Below are positions 23,212 to 34,437 of a DNA stretch of 39,195 nucleotides, in pieces (the first letter of the stretch is position 1; each line of letters starts with the position of its first letter). The translations under genes were made by a program, and so were the position numbers. Below the pieces are notes generated by a model. That model saw nothing but the letters and a program-made list of their open reading frames with translations, did not search any database and had not been told where the DNA came from. Source of the stretch: Spirogloea muscicola (Eukaryota > Streptophyta > Zygnematophyceae > Spirogloeales > Spirogloeaceae); the NCBI GenBank assembly GCA_009602725.1, contig WELB01000164.1, positions 95,358 to 134,552 of the forward strand, read 5' to 3'.

Positions 23212-26200
23212 TCACTCTCTCGCCTCAACAGACAGGCTACTCGGGCCCCTCATATAAGGGTTGCCGAAGAATGATACCGACGACGTCCCCAGATGCAAGG
23301 TGTCCTCCTTGCCTTGCAGGTACCCACTGGCCAGGCTGTACGACTCGGCACCGAGAAAGGGATCCTCTTTGGTTGCCATGTAAGAGCTGCTCATCAAGGT
23401 GGCTGGGCTGAAGTAGGTTCCGCCGTGGTGCGAATTCTCCTGGCTGCTTGAGCTATTTGCGGGGCTGCTTCCGTACTGGCTGCTGCCTGGGTAGCTGCTG
23501 CTGCGCTCACGACCTGGCCGGGAGCGGACATTCAGCCCCATGGGGAAAGGTTCCTGCAGGCAAACTTACAATTTCATCGGTCAACCGTGAGGCAGCCTGG
23601 TACCTCTATCTTGGACTGCAAACGATCTGCTTTACCAACTTGTCAAGTAGCTGAAAATTTGCTAACACCCCCTGCTTTCTTCAAGTGAGACCCTCTACAG
23701 CTCGACCTCGAGTCACTTAAGATGCATGGGCGTGCTTGCAATCAAACAATGGCATTGGCAGTGCTCAGCAGTGCTGGCAGCAGACCTGATCGCCTGCCTG
23801 AGGGCCTTCAGAGTGGAACAAAATCGGGCGGCACCGCTTGTCCTCATTCATGAGACTGGAATTCTGGAAGTGCGACACCAGCGCCGCTTTGCCCTGAATG
23901 CGGGCGTACGCCAAGCTGGCTACCTTCTCGCTGTTGAACTTCTCCCACTTCTTGCCGTTGAATGCCTGCCAATGAGGCAGTAGCAGTGTACCTCTTTACA
24001 CTGCATTGATGTACATAATGATACTGACAGAATACTTACTGCAGGCCCACTGCTATCACTTCTGTTTCAGCATTACCATGAGACAAGCTACTGCAGAGTA
24101 TTGAGAACCGTACTTGCCAAGTTGGACAGTGAACCACTGCACATAGACACAGCAAGGTGGGTCATCTGTAACCTGCCTGGGAAAAGGGTACAATCTTGAG
24201 AGGGGTGATCATGTTGATGAATGCGTAGCCCACATTGCATTTGTTCTGCAGCCCCCAAGAAGCAGATCCGTGGTCAATACCTCCTGATGGTGCTTACAAC
24301 GGAACTCAAAAAGTGGTGACAAAGTGATGACGAACTCCAGATGACAACATGAACGTCAATATCAGATCCTGCGCAGGCGGGCATACAGGTGCCCTGCTTC
24401 ACCTTGAAGTCAATTGGCAGGTAGAAGAAGTCGTAGCTGCCCCTGTGGAACTCATCAATGGTTGCTAGTAGCATCTTCTGCGTGTACCTAGCATGGTGGA
24501 TGCAAGTACGTCAGAAGTAAGTTATCCAATGCAGCGCATCTTGGAAGCAGGGGGACTAGACCGCAATGCGAGCGATGAGGATGACAGCTGCTATGCCCCT
24601 GCCCGATTGCGCCTCCTCAGCAAGCTCACTTGTTGGGAATGTTCTTGATCATCAGCGTTGTGCGCAAGTCCTCGCCGGCCAGGATGCGCTCGATGTCCAG
24701 CTGGAACTGCTTCTTGCCTTCCACAAAGTTGAGGCTCTCCATACGGCGAGGGAGGGTCCGCCCGCGGTCGCCCAGGCCGTCAAGAAGGCCAGCGGAGCTG
24801 AACCCCGCCACCCGACTCCGGCCTGTGGGCGAGTAAGCGCCGCCGCTACCGCCGCCGCCGCTATCGAGACTGCCAACCATGAGCTTTGGGGCGAACGAGC
24901 TCAGGCCCCGGCTGCGGTCGCTGCCAGACCCGCTTGCGGCGTTGCTGCCGCTATTGCTGACCAGGCTGCCGCTGTGCCGCGTGCTGTCAGAGTACCCCGA
25001 GTCCATGCTTGAGATGCCGCTGCTGCCGCCGTGCATGCTGCTGCTCAGCGAGCTCAGCGAGCTTGGCCGGCTCCCAGCCTCTGAGTAGTCCGCCAAGAAG
25101 CTGTAACGCCGGTCCAATTGTGAGTCCAGCCGACTATGGCTGTGATTACTCTGGGCGAGCAGTAGGCTCCGGGCATACGCCGTGTCTCCAGAGCCGCCGT
25201 CCTTGAGCTCCAACGGCGCGCCGCGGACGCTGCCGACCGCTGCAACCGCCGCCGCTGTGCTGTAAGCACCGAGTGGTGAGGCCCGGTCGGCGGTGTTGGT
25301 TGCATGCGCGAGCGTGCTGTGGTACTCGGGCAGCGAGTGCGGTTGGTACGCCGCCACCAGCCGTTGCACACTCCCGAGACTGTGCTGCCCAAGCTCTGCC
25401 GGGCCAGCTCCGCCGCCCTCCAGGTCTCGCAAGTATCCGGCCATGAGGCCGACAGAGGAGGAGGACATGCGCGCCGGCGACATGGGGTGCGGCGGTAGGC
25501 CAGCACCACCATTGTAGAAGCCGCTGTATGTCTTGTAGAGGGAGGTGAGGGAGACGGGCGAGGAGTGGACGTGATGCAGCGGGCGCGCCTGGTCAGCGGC
25601 CGCCACCACCATGCCAGGCGCCGAGAATGCCTGGTGCAGGCTCCACGCAGAAGGGAGTGACGCTGGCGAGGAGCCGTCGCCGCCGTGCATCAGCCGTGGC
25701 AGCACCGTTGCGCCACCGCCGTTGAGGCTGTCTTCTGCCTCTGGATCTGAGCCCAGGTGCTGGATGAGGCTGCTGCAGGACGGCGGCGGCCATGAAAAGT
25801 CAGGACTGCCGCGGAGGGAACAAGGTAACAACGACTTGATGGCGGCAACGACAGCAGATGATGGCCAATGAGACGACAACTGTAACCAAAGCACCCCACT
25901 GCAACAAGGCCAGGCCATTGACCAGAAGCTGCCGCGTCCACGAGCACACCATGTGACCAGCGCGGCACGCACAACCGACCAGCTGCTGCTCAAGGGATGA
26001 GGGACTGCGGCGCCAAGCGGCGAGCACGCACCTGCGCCATGTGCCCCCTGGCCTGCTCGGCTCCAGCTTGATGCGCTTGCCAGCAATGTCGCTACGGTTC
26101 AGCGCTCGTAGTGCCGCCTCTGCACACCGCACATCGTAGTACTCCACAAACTTGTGGTGCCTCCGGTTGGGTGTCTCCCGGATCTGTATCCCCGCCATCG

Positions 26201-28281
26201 ACGCCGGAGCAGGATCAAGTCAGGCGGCAGCACACAAGCATTGGTCTGGTTTTGCAACCACTCGCTATGGTGGCCCACTAAACTCTCCTCAAGTTAGTCT
26301 GAGTGTCTGTTAGCGATGAGCAACATGCAGCCTGGCCAGTCTGTTGACTTCAACACCTCCATTCCCGCGGCCTTCCTCACCAGTGCGACTGGTGCACTGC
26401 TTGTATCGTAGTAGAGCACAGCTAGTCATATGGCTAAGTGATAGTCACTGTGGAGGGTCGCAGGAGCCTTGACTGCATGCATTGTCAGCTGAGGCAATGT
26501 CAAGGTCTCTCACCTCCTTGACCTCCCCATGCGCGCCAAAAATCTGGAGCAGGTCGTCATTGGACACAGATGCGTCGAGGTTGAAGACGACCAATGTGCC
26601 CTGGTTGACGTCCTTGTCCGTGGGGTTTTCCTGCAGGCGGCGGCAAGATTTACCGGCGAGGCCAGTGAGACTCAGGCCGCGAGACTCAGCAACTGTGCTG
26701 CCAGCTCTACTTGCTCCTTCTGGTTCACATCCTGGTCAAGAACCGACATGTGCCGCTGTGCTGGTGACTGACCATCGACCGAGCAACCAATCAAGCAACC
26801 AGCTGATGAACGGGCTGACTGGCTGACAGACCGACCTTAGGGATGGAGAAATGGATGTCAAGCTTGCGGCGCCGCAGCGGCTTGTTCTGCAGCGCCCGCA
26901 TGGCGTTGCGGGCTGCACGGATGTCGTAGTATGAGATCATGACGAAGCCCCGGTGCTTGCACGCCGTGTACAGCGTCCGGATCGTGCCGTATTGCTGCAC
27001 GCGGCGCAATAAGCGGGAGGGCCGACCTCTGTCAGGAGCCCGCATGCCTCCTCCGGGCCCTAGCCACTGCTGCGGTCGCCGGCTACCAAGAGCAACCAAT
27101 AAGAGGTGAGCCGGCTGCTCGGCACTGCCTGCGAGCGAGCAAGAGCTGCGAGAACCGGCAGCGCTTAAGATTGAGTGTCTTGCCTCGAAGACTGATCGGA
27201 GCTCCGAGTCCTCGACGTTGCTGTTGATGTTACGGACGAAGAGCGTGCGCGACGGGTGCTCTCCATACGGGTGCTCGCCCGCAACGCCGCCGGCGGTGAC
27301 GCCGCTGCTGCCGTTGCCAATGCCGGAGCCGTCGGCGCCCATCGGACCGGCAGCGCTGACCTCCATCAGCCGCCGGCCATGGTCCCAGTATTCACGGCCG
27401 CTGCTGTCGACCCCACTCCCGCCGCCGCCGCCATTGTCGCCCTCGAGCTCCATCCCACCGCCGCTGAAGACGTCAAACTCCTCGCCATCGTCCAGGCTGC
27501 TGGCCAGGCGGTGTGGCGGTGCTTGTCGTGCCTGCGCTGCAAGCGTGGGCTGCGGACCTGGCGGCTGCCCTGGCGGCAGCCCGTGCCGCCGGTCCGTGCT
27601 GGCAGAGGCGGGGGCCATGCCCAGGCCCGCCAGCAGGTCGTCCTCATCGCTCGGCAGCAACCCGCCGAGCGTCAGCTTCTCCAGGTCCAGCAGGCTGTCG
27701 GCGCCGAGTCCGTCGGACGAAGGCCACGCCTGCGTATCTCTCTGCCAGTTGCCGCCTCGGTGCCCACCGGCGAGGTGCATGCCGCCGTCCAGGAAGCTGC
27801 CCGTGCCTTCCGACTCCCCCGCCGCCGCCGCCGCCGCTGCCGGCGCCTCCGCCGACGGCGGCGCCATGCCGACCTGGAAGGGATCTGTCCAGCGCCGCCA
27901 CGGTTCTCCGGGATCAGAGGCTGCAGACGCTGCAGACGGTGGCCGGGCTCTGCCCTAATGCTATGCCGCCGCAGGCGACGGCGCTGGCCCGCTGGCGGCA
28001 CACGGCCACCGGCGGCCACGGCGGCGGGCGAGCCGGCGGGAAAAGTGGGGAGCTTGGGCGTCGGCCAGCACGTACCTGGTCCATATCCGGCCGGCAGGGC
28101 CAGGTCGGCTCCGCCGCCTTGCGCTCGGTAGGCCAGCATTCCGCCGTCGGGCCAGAACCCGTGGCGCGGCTGCTGCGGCGATAACCGCGGCGGGCATCGC
28201 GGCCAGGGCGGGCGGCTCAGGGCGGCGACATCGTCGGCGCAGAGAGCGAGAGCCTCCCCCTGTGATCGCCCCCGCGGCAGC

Positions 28282-28312
<31 letters not shown>

Positions 28313-28390
28313 GCGCACCTCGGATTGGAAGACTGGCGGTGGGCTGAAGGAGCGCGCGCCGCCCGGCGAGGTCTCGCCGCCATGCGCCAT
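23212..28390 (-). CDS. Mei2-like RNA-binding protein, complete, 11 exons
   Basis: Exons (minus): 28390-28319, 28259-28076, 27929-27184, 26994-26836, 26630-26514, 26183-26032, 25805-24630, 24487-24403, 24245-24177, 23965-23786, 23553-23212, giving 1093 aa with every junction in frame. N-terminal landmarks of plant Mei2-like (AML) proteins are present: LTLGGLLPSDEDDLLAGL (about 170-188) and GEEFDVFSGGGMELEGD. RRM1 (about 313-387) has RTLFVRNINSNVEDSELRSV and CKHRGFVMISYYDIRAARNA. RRM2 (about 398-470) has GTLVVFNLDASVSNDDLLQI and RIKLEPSRPGG. A Ser/Gly-rich linker separates RRM3 (about 855-960), with [52 protein letters not shown] and NEDKRCRPILFH. After it comes EPFPMGLNVRSRPG, a family motif. 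Family members control meiosis entry or development by binding RNA. Two introns have GC donors (27183-26995, 24176-23966). The 5'-most introns (the first only 59 bp) are less certain; the 27929 acceptor could instead be 27920. Confidence 0.94.
28276..28318 (+). repeat. CGG/GCA trinucleotide tract
   Basis: An interrupted CGG repeat within the proposed first intron of the Mei2-like gene (59 bp, GTGCGC...CACAG on the minus strand). If that intron were retained, the tract would be read as an Arg-rich run. Confidence 0.6.
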
Positions 28391-28520
28391 CGAAGGCGCC
28401 GCCGGCGGCGCCCGGCGAGCAAGAAGCCGGCGCAGGGAGGCGGAGGGCCCAGGCCTCACGCGGGCGCGCCAGGCGCTTGCGCCGCACTGCCACGCAGGAG
28501 CGCCGGGCGGGTCTCTCGGC

Positions 28521-29062
28521 NNNNNNNNNNNNNNNNNNNNNNNNNNNNNNNNNNNNNNNNNNNNNNNNNNNNNNNNNNNNNNNNNNNNNNNNNNNNNNNN
28601 NNNNNNNNNNNNNNNNNNNNNNNNNNNNNNNNNNNNNNNNNNNNNNNNNNNNNNNNNNNNNNNNNNNNNNNNNNNNNNNNNNNNNNNNNNNNNNNNNNNN
28701 NNNNNNNNNNNNNNNNNNNNNNNNNNNNNNNNNNNNNNNNNNNNNNNNNNNNNNNNNNNNNNNNNNNNNNNNNNNNNNNNNNNNNNNNNNNNNNNNNNNN
28801 NNNNNNNNNNNNNNNNNNNNNNNNNNNNNNNNNNNNNNNNNNNNNNNNNNNNNNNNNNNNNNNNNNNNNNNNNNNNNNNNNNNNNNNNNNNNNNNNNNNN
28901 NNNNNNNNNNNNNNNNNNNNNNNNNNNNNNNNNNNNNNNNNNNNNNNNNNNNNNNNNNNNNNNNNNNNNNNNNNNNNNNNNNNNNNNNNNNNNNNNNNNN
29001 NNNNNNNNNNNNNNNNNNNNNNNNNNNNNNNNNNNNNNNNNNNNNNNNNNNNNNNNNNNNNN
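28521..29062. other. Assembly gap
   Basis: 542 N bases upstream of the Mei2-like start codon, bordered by very GC-rich sequence, so the gene's promoter and 5' untranslated region are probably hidden here. Confidence 0.95.
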
Positions 29063-29162
29063 CCGGTCTCTGCCACTCCTCCCCCCTCGGCCAGCTCCAT
29101 TGCCGATCTCCGCCGCGGTGGCCGCGCCGCCCTCGCCGCCGCGTCCTGCGCCGCAGCTCGCA

Positions 29163-29206
<44 letters not shown>

Positions 29207-29945
29207 CATCCCTCTGCCGGCGGCGACGAGGTGCTGCTGGCTTTGGCGCCGGAGCGACGCCCGATGGGGGCCTCCCCGAGGAGGGAGGCGCTGAGGCAAA
29301 GGGGGGGAGTAGGAGGCGGACGGAGCCGGGAGGAGGGCCCGGAGCAGAGGGAGGAAAGGGAGGGGGGAGAAGGGCGCGGCGAGAAAGGCAGGAGGGGAGG
29401 GAGGGAGAGAGATGGGGAGGAGGGATGAATGTGCGGAGATGAGTGCCTGCCTGTGGGCGAGCCTGAGCTGCGCGCCGGCGCCGCTGATGCCGTGGGCTGG
29501 CCCGCTCGCGCGCAGGTCGGCCTCGTCGTTCAGACTCGCTACTGTCGGCCAGCTCAATTGGGCTTCACGGCGTCGGCCGTTGGCGGGGCGTCTACGGCCG
29601 GGCCATGAGCGGCTGGGCCCGGACGGCGGCGCGGCAGGAGCAGGCCGCGGGCAGGGGCCCGCGGCGGTGGCGTGGGCGGCTGCAGGCTGGTCTTGGCGGC
29701 GCAGGGCATCGCTAGCGAGCTCCCGGGCTCCAGCGCCCGGCTGCGACGGCGGCCTCGCTGCCTTCCAGCACATTAGCCAGGTCCACCCAGTCGTCCTCCC
29801 TCGTCCACCCTCGTCCTCCCTCGTGTTGCTTACCTCTTATCTCACATTTGTCCTCTCAACATCTGCATGCTGCAACTCCCAGAAACGCAGTTGACACAGT
29901 ACCTCCCACTTGCTCGTGCTACTCCAGCAGCGCAGCTGTGTGAGC
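29063..29945. promoter_or_regulatory. GC-rich divergent intergenic region with CGG and purine tracts
   Basis: It lies between the minus-strand Mei2-like gene and the plus-strand ORF at 29946, so it may carry both promoters. It has a CGG tract at about 29164-29203, a long G/A-rich stretch at about 29295-29425 and a short TCGTCC(A/T)CCC-type pyrimidine repeat at about 29788-29823. All frames are open because of composition; no gene is supported. Confidence 0.35.
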
Positions 29946-30761
29946 ATGGTGGTCCGGGACAGCGGCGACTCGGCGTCGCCTCCGGCGTCGGTGTCGGTGT
30001 CCGGCAGGGGACGCACCTCCCCACCGCGGCAGCAGCAACGCCACGCCCATTTTGCTGACAGCGTGGTCGCCGGGCCCATGGCCCACTCGTCGGCGCCGAC
30101 GTTGCACCCGGCGGCGCCGGGCATGATGGCGCCGCCGCCAGACGCGGAGGACGTGCGCAACTTCTGGGCGACAGCCGTGGAGTGCCTGGCGTCGTTTGAG
30201 GTGTACGGTGTTGCTGTGGACTGGCACCCTGCGTGGATGCCGCCGGCGGCCGTGGCCGCCATCGGCGGCGGTGCGCCGCCACGTGCGCACGTGCTCGGCT
30301 TCCGGCTTCGCCACCGGCGCATCGTCGGCGTGCCCCTGCGCCTCTGGCATGAAATCCGCGCTGTCGTCGCCTTCCCGCGCCGTGCGCCCGGCGCTGGCGG
30401 CTGCGGCGGCGGCGGCGTCTCGACGGTCATGGCCGCCGCCACAAAGTGGCCACCGCCAGCCGAGCGCGTTCCACGGGTACTGTCCGCCGGCCCGGCGTGG
30501 CGCCTCGGGCCCCCGGGCAGCAGTGGCACCGTACACCTCGCGTGCGCGCGTCAATCGGCAGCCCCGGGCACGCAGTGGGCGCTGGCGCTGACGCTGGGCA
30601 CAATGCTGCGCGGCTTGCGGCTGGAGGCCGGGGTCGCCGCGCCGTTGCTCGTCTCTGGCAACGACGTGCGTTGTGGATCGCCGACGCCCTCTTTTAGTCT
30701 CTCCTTCCAGGCTCTTGACCTCTCCGCTGATAAGACACTTCGCATTACGCCCTCCGACTGA
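29946..30761 (+). CDS. Single-exon orphan ORF, 271 aa
   Basis: An uninterrupted frame from ATG 29946 to TGA 30759-30761 with strong G/C preference at third codon positions, as in the other genes here. The first 60 residues are Ser/Pro/Arg-rich and look disordered. Residues around 60-140 look folded: DAEDVRNFWATAVECLASFE, VYGVAVDWHPAWMPP, VLGFRLRHRRIVGVPLRLWH, EIRAVVAFPRRAPG. A Gly-rich linker follows, then WALALTLGTMLRGLRLEAGV. I do not recognise the family. A minus-strand frame (29837-30529) overlaps it but has the amino-acid make-up of a shadow. Transcription is not shown by the sequence. Confidence 0.55.
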   Translation: MVVRDSGDSASPPASVSVSGRGRTSPPRQQQRHAHFADSVVAGPMAHSSAPTLHPAAPGMMAPPPDAEDVRNFWATAVECLASFEVYGVAVDWHPAWMPPAAVAAIGGGAPPRAHVLGFRLRHRRIVGVPLRLWHEIRAVVAFPRRAPGAGGCGGGGVSTVMAAATKWPPPAERVPRVLSAGPAWRLGPPGSSGTVHLACARQSAAPGTQWALALTLGTMLRGLRLEAGVAAPLLVSGNDVRCGSPTPSFSLSFQALDLSADKTLRITPSD

Positions 30762-33268
30762 CTTTTTGTCTCACAGTCCTCTCACGCTAAGAAAATATTG
30801 GATTCTGCTGTGAGCATGGCCCACACTGAGAGACTGAGAGCACGTCACAGCCCTTGTACTCTCTCTGCGCTCGGCCTGCATTCACATCTCAGCCGGCTTC
30901 ATTGAAATGGCCTTCCTGCTGAAGCATTTGATCATGACGACCATGAGTAGCCATTTGCCACCCCCCAAGGGGACGCCCTTAGGATCAAAAGTGTGCCTCG
31001 TTCAAGGTGTTACATCGCAGAAGCGCACCAGCGTTACCCCCGTGCACTCAGAGCCACTGGATACCAAGCCTCCTGCACAACACCGCATACAGCATCGCGG
31101 GATAGGTTTTGAGAGCCAGTATGCTTGGTGCCTTAGGAGCATCTGGCATGTGCGCGCCCATGATCATGTCCTCCAGGAAGCCACATGCGCACTGGCTCAC
31201 CCCTGCCAAGCACAGCAATGAAACAAAACCAAGACAGCGGCGCAGAACGTCGTAGAATAAATATCTGTCCATTGGCAAGCCCGCAAACGGAGACGAGGCT
31301 CGGAGCCACTCAGGCTACGAGGGAAGAGACTGATAGGAGTTGAGCCTGGCCATGTGCATCTCCTCTATAACAGTTGCGAAGACGCTCAGTTGGCTGCTCA
31401 TTTGCAGCACATGATGAGTTTTTGAGCCTTCGGATTAAAGACGTGAGCCCAGGTTATAAAGTGGACAGGGCTTTCCAAAGGCGGATAGGAGGCAATTGAA
31501 TCCTATTGACGCGCTTCCAATGTCGATATCACGAGGACCTTCCTGGGCTGCACTTCCGATGTGCACTGTGGTCCTCAAGGAGCTATCAGAAAGGATGCAC
31601 CAGAGCACGAAGATACGCATGCGCGCACGCGATGCAAAGTGCGCGGTGCAATGGGAGGCGACGTAGCTTCCCGGCACTTGTTGGCCATAAGCCAGTGAGC
31701 TTCAATGCAGCCCCCCAACTAATTGTTGTTGTGTGTTGCTCGCCCTTCTGCAGCTGCCTGGCTTCGTTGCTTTGTCTCGCTCCCCCCATCCCGCCAGTCA
31801 GAGCAATTGAAGCATGACCTGCTCATGACTTACTGCCTGACAGCAGAAACGGCATCTCCCACCACAAAGTAAGCAAATCATTGATGCCAATTGAGGTACT
31901 TGCTGACGGGCAGCATGCTTAGGCAAGTCACCTGTGTTGCGGTGTCTCAAGGTGGCCCCCGGTTGTCATTCCAATTCACCCTGACAACCTCAGACCTCGC
32001 CGCCATCAAGTCCCTACAGACATGCGCTGGTCTGAAAGTCTTATACTGCTATTTATCTGATCCCTCCAACATAGAGGATCATGTTAGATTCATACCTGAG
32101 AAGCGGCCTGGTATGGTGGCATGTCAATTTGAAGGGCACGAACAAGGAGCAGCAGCACTGACGGGGAGGTCGGAGTACAACGCTGTTGGCTGGCGTCCAG
32201 CTGCAGCTGACGCAGGTTGGTGAAGGGCCAGCCTTTGCTTGCTACATCCTCCACTTCTGTCTGCTTCTAGATAAGGCATTGTCAAAGACGAAGCGGTGGC
32301 AGTAAGAGGCCAGCCCAGTATAGACGAGATATGTGGTGAAGCTCCGCCTAACAGGACACCCAATTAGAGCAAAGCTAAGTGGTTGCCATGTATAGCCACT
32401 CAATACGCCTTTATTGACAACGGCAGGACAGATCAATAAGCAGCAGAAAAGGTTCACCGAGCATGGCGTCCAAAGGCAGCAGCTGAGGCTTGCCGCCAAG
32501 GAGATGCAAGGTGAGCATTTGCAATGGCTGCTGCAAGATTTAGAGGCGCCTGCAATACACCTGAGACAGCAGGCCCGCGAGATAATCATCTGCTGCCTCT
32601 ACCGTCACTGACGGTCACCTCTATCCCCTGCAAGCTGCTAGAGGAGGTCAACCCAGCCCCAAGTGCCACTGGGGAGCCTTTCGCCCGCGGGACAAACGCA
32701 TGTCCCCACAGGATGGTCATTGTATATGATATCTACATTTCTGCAGCTTCGGCTTACTGCGTGACCCAAGCACATGGCCTGTGAGACCTGGCTGGTGTAG
32801 TCGAATCTAAGCTGGCATCAATCAGGCTCGTGTTAGGCACCACTGCCGAATATCAGACAGGGCCACCAGACTGATCCATTGTATTTCTGGCAATCCATCA
32901 TGTGTACGCTGGAGAGGCCTTGGGTGGGACATTGCGCCCCGGTTGCTTGCCCATTTTTGAGCTGCTGTCTCTACGCGACTGACGGAAGTCTCTTGACTTG
33001 ATTCACTTGACTTTTGATCTTTCTTGCAACACTGCTTGACTGCATAGCCCACTGATAACAACGTGTCCTGGCATAACTGAAAGTATCTCCCTAGGACCCC
33101 TCCATCACCTACAAAGATATCCGATATAGGCAAACAAAGTTGCTGTTATTTTGAATGCGTGCGAGCACGTAAATATACATCCAATGTGGTCCAATGGGTG
33201 CTAATGAGAGCGGGGTCATGAGTGACCACCCTACTGTGTGGAGGGAGGTGGGAGGTGGGAGAGGCAAT
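30762..33268. other. Intergenic region, no gene recognised
   Basis: Short frames occur on both strands. The minus frame 31048-31278 reads MPDAPKAPSILALKTYPAML near its end, and the plus frame 31891-32223 reads LSFQFTLTTSDLAAIKSLQT. Either could be an exon or relic, but no splice-consistent model or family emerged. A diverged retroelement hairpin (GAGGCCAGCCCA) lies at about 32308-32320. Confidence 0.35.
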
Positions 33269-33273
33269 TTACA
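33269..33273 (-). terminator. TGTAA polyadenylation-type signal
   Basis: TGTAA on the minus strand, 266 bases after the stop of the glyoxalase-fold gene. TGTAA is the usual polyadenylation signal in chlorophyte algae. The distance is plausible, but a five-base match can be chance. Confidence 0.35.
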
Positions 33274-33538
33274 GGCTCTTGCCAGAAGAGTTTAGATGGG
33301 TGCCCCCTGCCCTCCCACAGCCGCATGGCGCGAGCGCGAGCGGATGCACATGGCGGCGGCGGCGGGGCTCCCTGGCAGCCCGTAACCATGCTGCAGCATG
33401 CTCCTCGCATGCGAGCGTGCTAGCATGCGTGCTTGCAAACCAATGCATTCATGCTTGAGTGCAGGCCGCTGCTGCCTCGACTGCAGGGCCGCTTGGCGGA
33501 GTGGGACTGGACGAGATGGACAGCGTCGTGGCGGCAGA

Positions 33539-34432
33539 TTAGGCGCAGATGGCAAGGTTCTCGGCGCCGCTGCACTGCACGCGGGCCCCTTGCCGGCGCT
33601 CCAGCTCCAGCGCAGTGCGCAGCACCGACGGGGGCAGCCGCTGCAGCGCGGCATTGTCGACGGCTCCGCCGTCGCCGCCGCTGCCGTCCTCGCCCTTGGC
33701 GGCGTCCAGCACCGCCTCCGCCTTGAGGCCGGCCGTGGCGGCGAGGTCGCCGAGCGGCCGCAGCGGCACAACCGGGAGGTTGTCGCAGTTGCACAGCTCG
33801 ATCATGTGGCCGTCGGGGTCATGGAAGAAGATCTGGTCGACGGCGACGGAGCCCTCGCGCACGAGCCGCCGCTCGTACTGCATGCCGTGCTGCGCCAGCG
33901 CCGCCTCCGCGCAGCCCATGTCCTCGCACTGGAACGAGATGTGGTCGTCGCGCGGGTCAATGGCGCCGCCGTCGCCGCCGTCGTGCGACGCGGCCAGCGG
34001 CAGCGCCGCGGCCTTGCTGTCGTCCTCGCGCTTCAGCAGGTGGATGCCAATGCCGCAATTGAAGAGCCTGAGCCGCCACAACACCACCGACGAATGCGCC
34101 ACAGCGAGTCAGCGCCGGCGCCTGCCGCCTCGACGCCGCGACGGCGGCGGCAGAGCTCTGGCGGTAATGCGGGCGCAGGTGGTCGGCGGCGACGACAGAG
34201 ACGGGGGGGCGCCATGTGGACAGAATGGCGGAGCAGGCGCTCACCAGGCGCCGTCAAAGTCGAAGGAGCCGGGGCGGCGGACCTCCACGAAGCCCAGCAC
34301 CTTGGTGTAAAAATCCACAGACTCGCCGACGGACGCGCAGTTGAGCGAGACGTGGTTCATGGACGTGAGCGCCACCGTGGGCGGCGGCCGCTCCGCCTGG
34401 CCGGCGGCGCCGGCGGCAGCCGCCGGCGCCAT
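33539..34432 (-). CDS. Glyoxalase-fold (VOC superfamily) protein, two exons
   Basis: Exons 34432-34245 and 34067-33539 (GT-AG, phase 2) give 238 aa. It matches the plant glyoxalase I family / lactoylglutathione-lyase-like group: MNHVSLNCASVGESVDFYTK, VLGFVEVRRPGSFDFDGAW, LFNCGIGIHLL, DDHISFQCEDM, VDQIFFHDPDGHMIELCNCD and NLPVVPL. The two beta-alpha-beta-beta-beta modules are intact. Candidate metal ligands are His27, His105 and Glu153, the spacing usual in this fold. Members act on small aldehydes, thiol adducts or related metabolites; the substrate cannot be told from sequence. After NLPVVPL there are about 70 extra residues (Ala/Asp/Gly-rich, then LPPSVLRTALELERRQGARV), longer than the typical plant relative. 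The leader before residue 20 is Ala-rich and short. One N at 34437 lies just upstream of the ATG. Confidence 0.92.
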
Positions 34433-34437
34433 GCTCN

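Noticed and set aside
27218-28184. Plus-strand frames of 220-290 codons
   Set aside because: Antisense shadows of the Mei2-like exon 27929-27184; Ala/Pro/Arg-rich with no domain.
28217-29773. Long open frames across the gap at 28521-29062
   Set aside because: Same artefact: N bases plus CGG-rich DNA without stops. Only the last 24 codons, from ATG 28390, look like real protein (Mei2-like N-terminus).
29837-30529. 230-codon minus-strand frame
   Set aside because: Opposite the 29946-30761 frame, which has better codon bias and a more protein-like composition.
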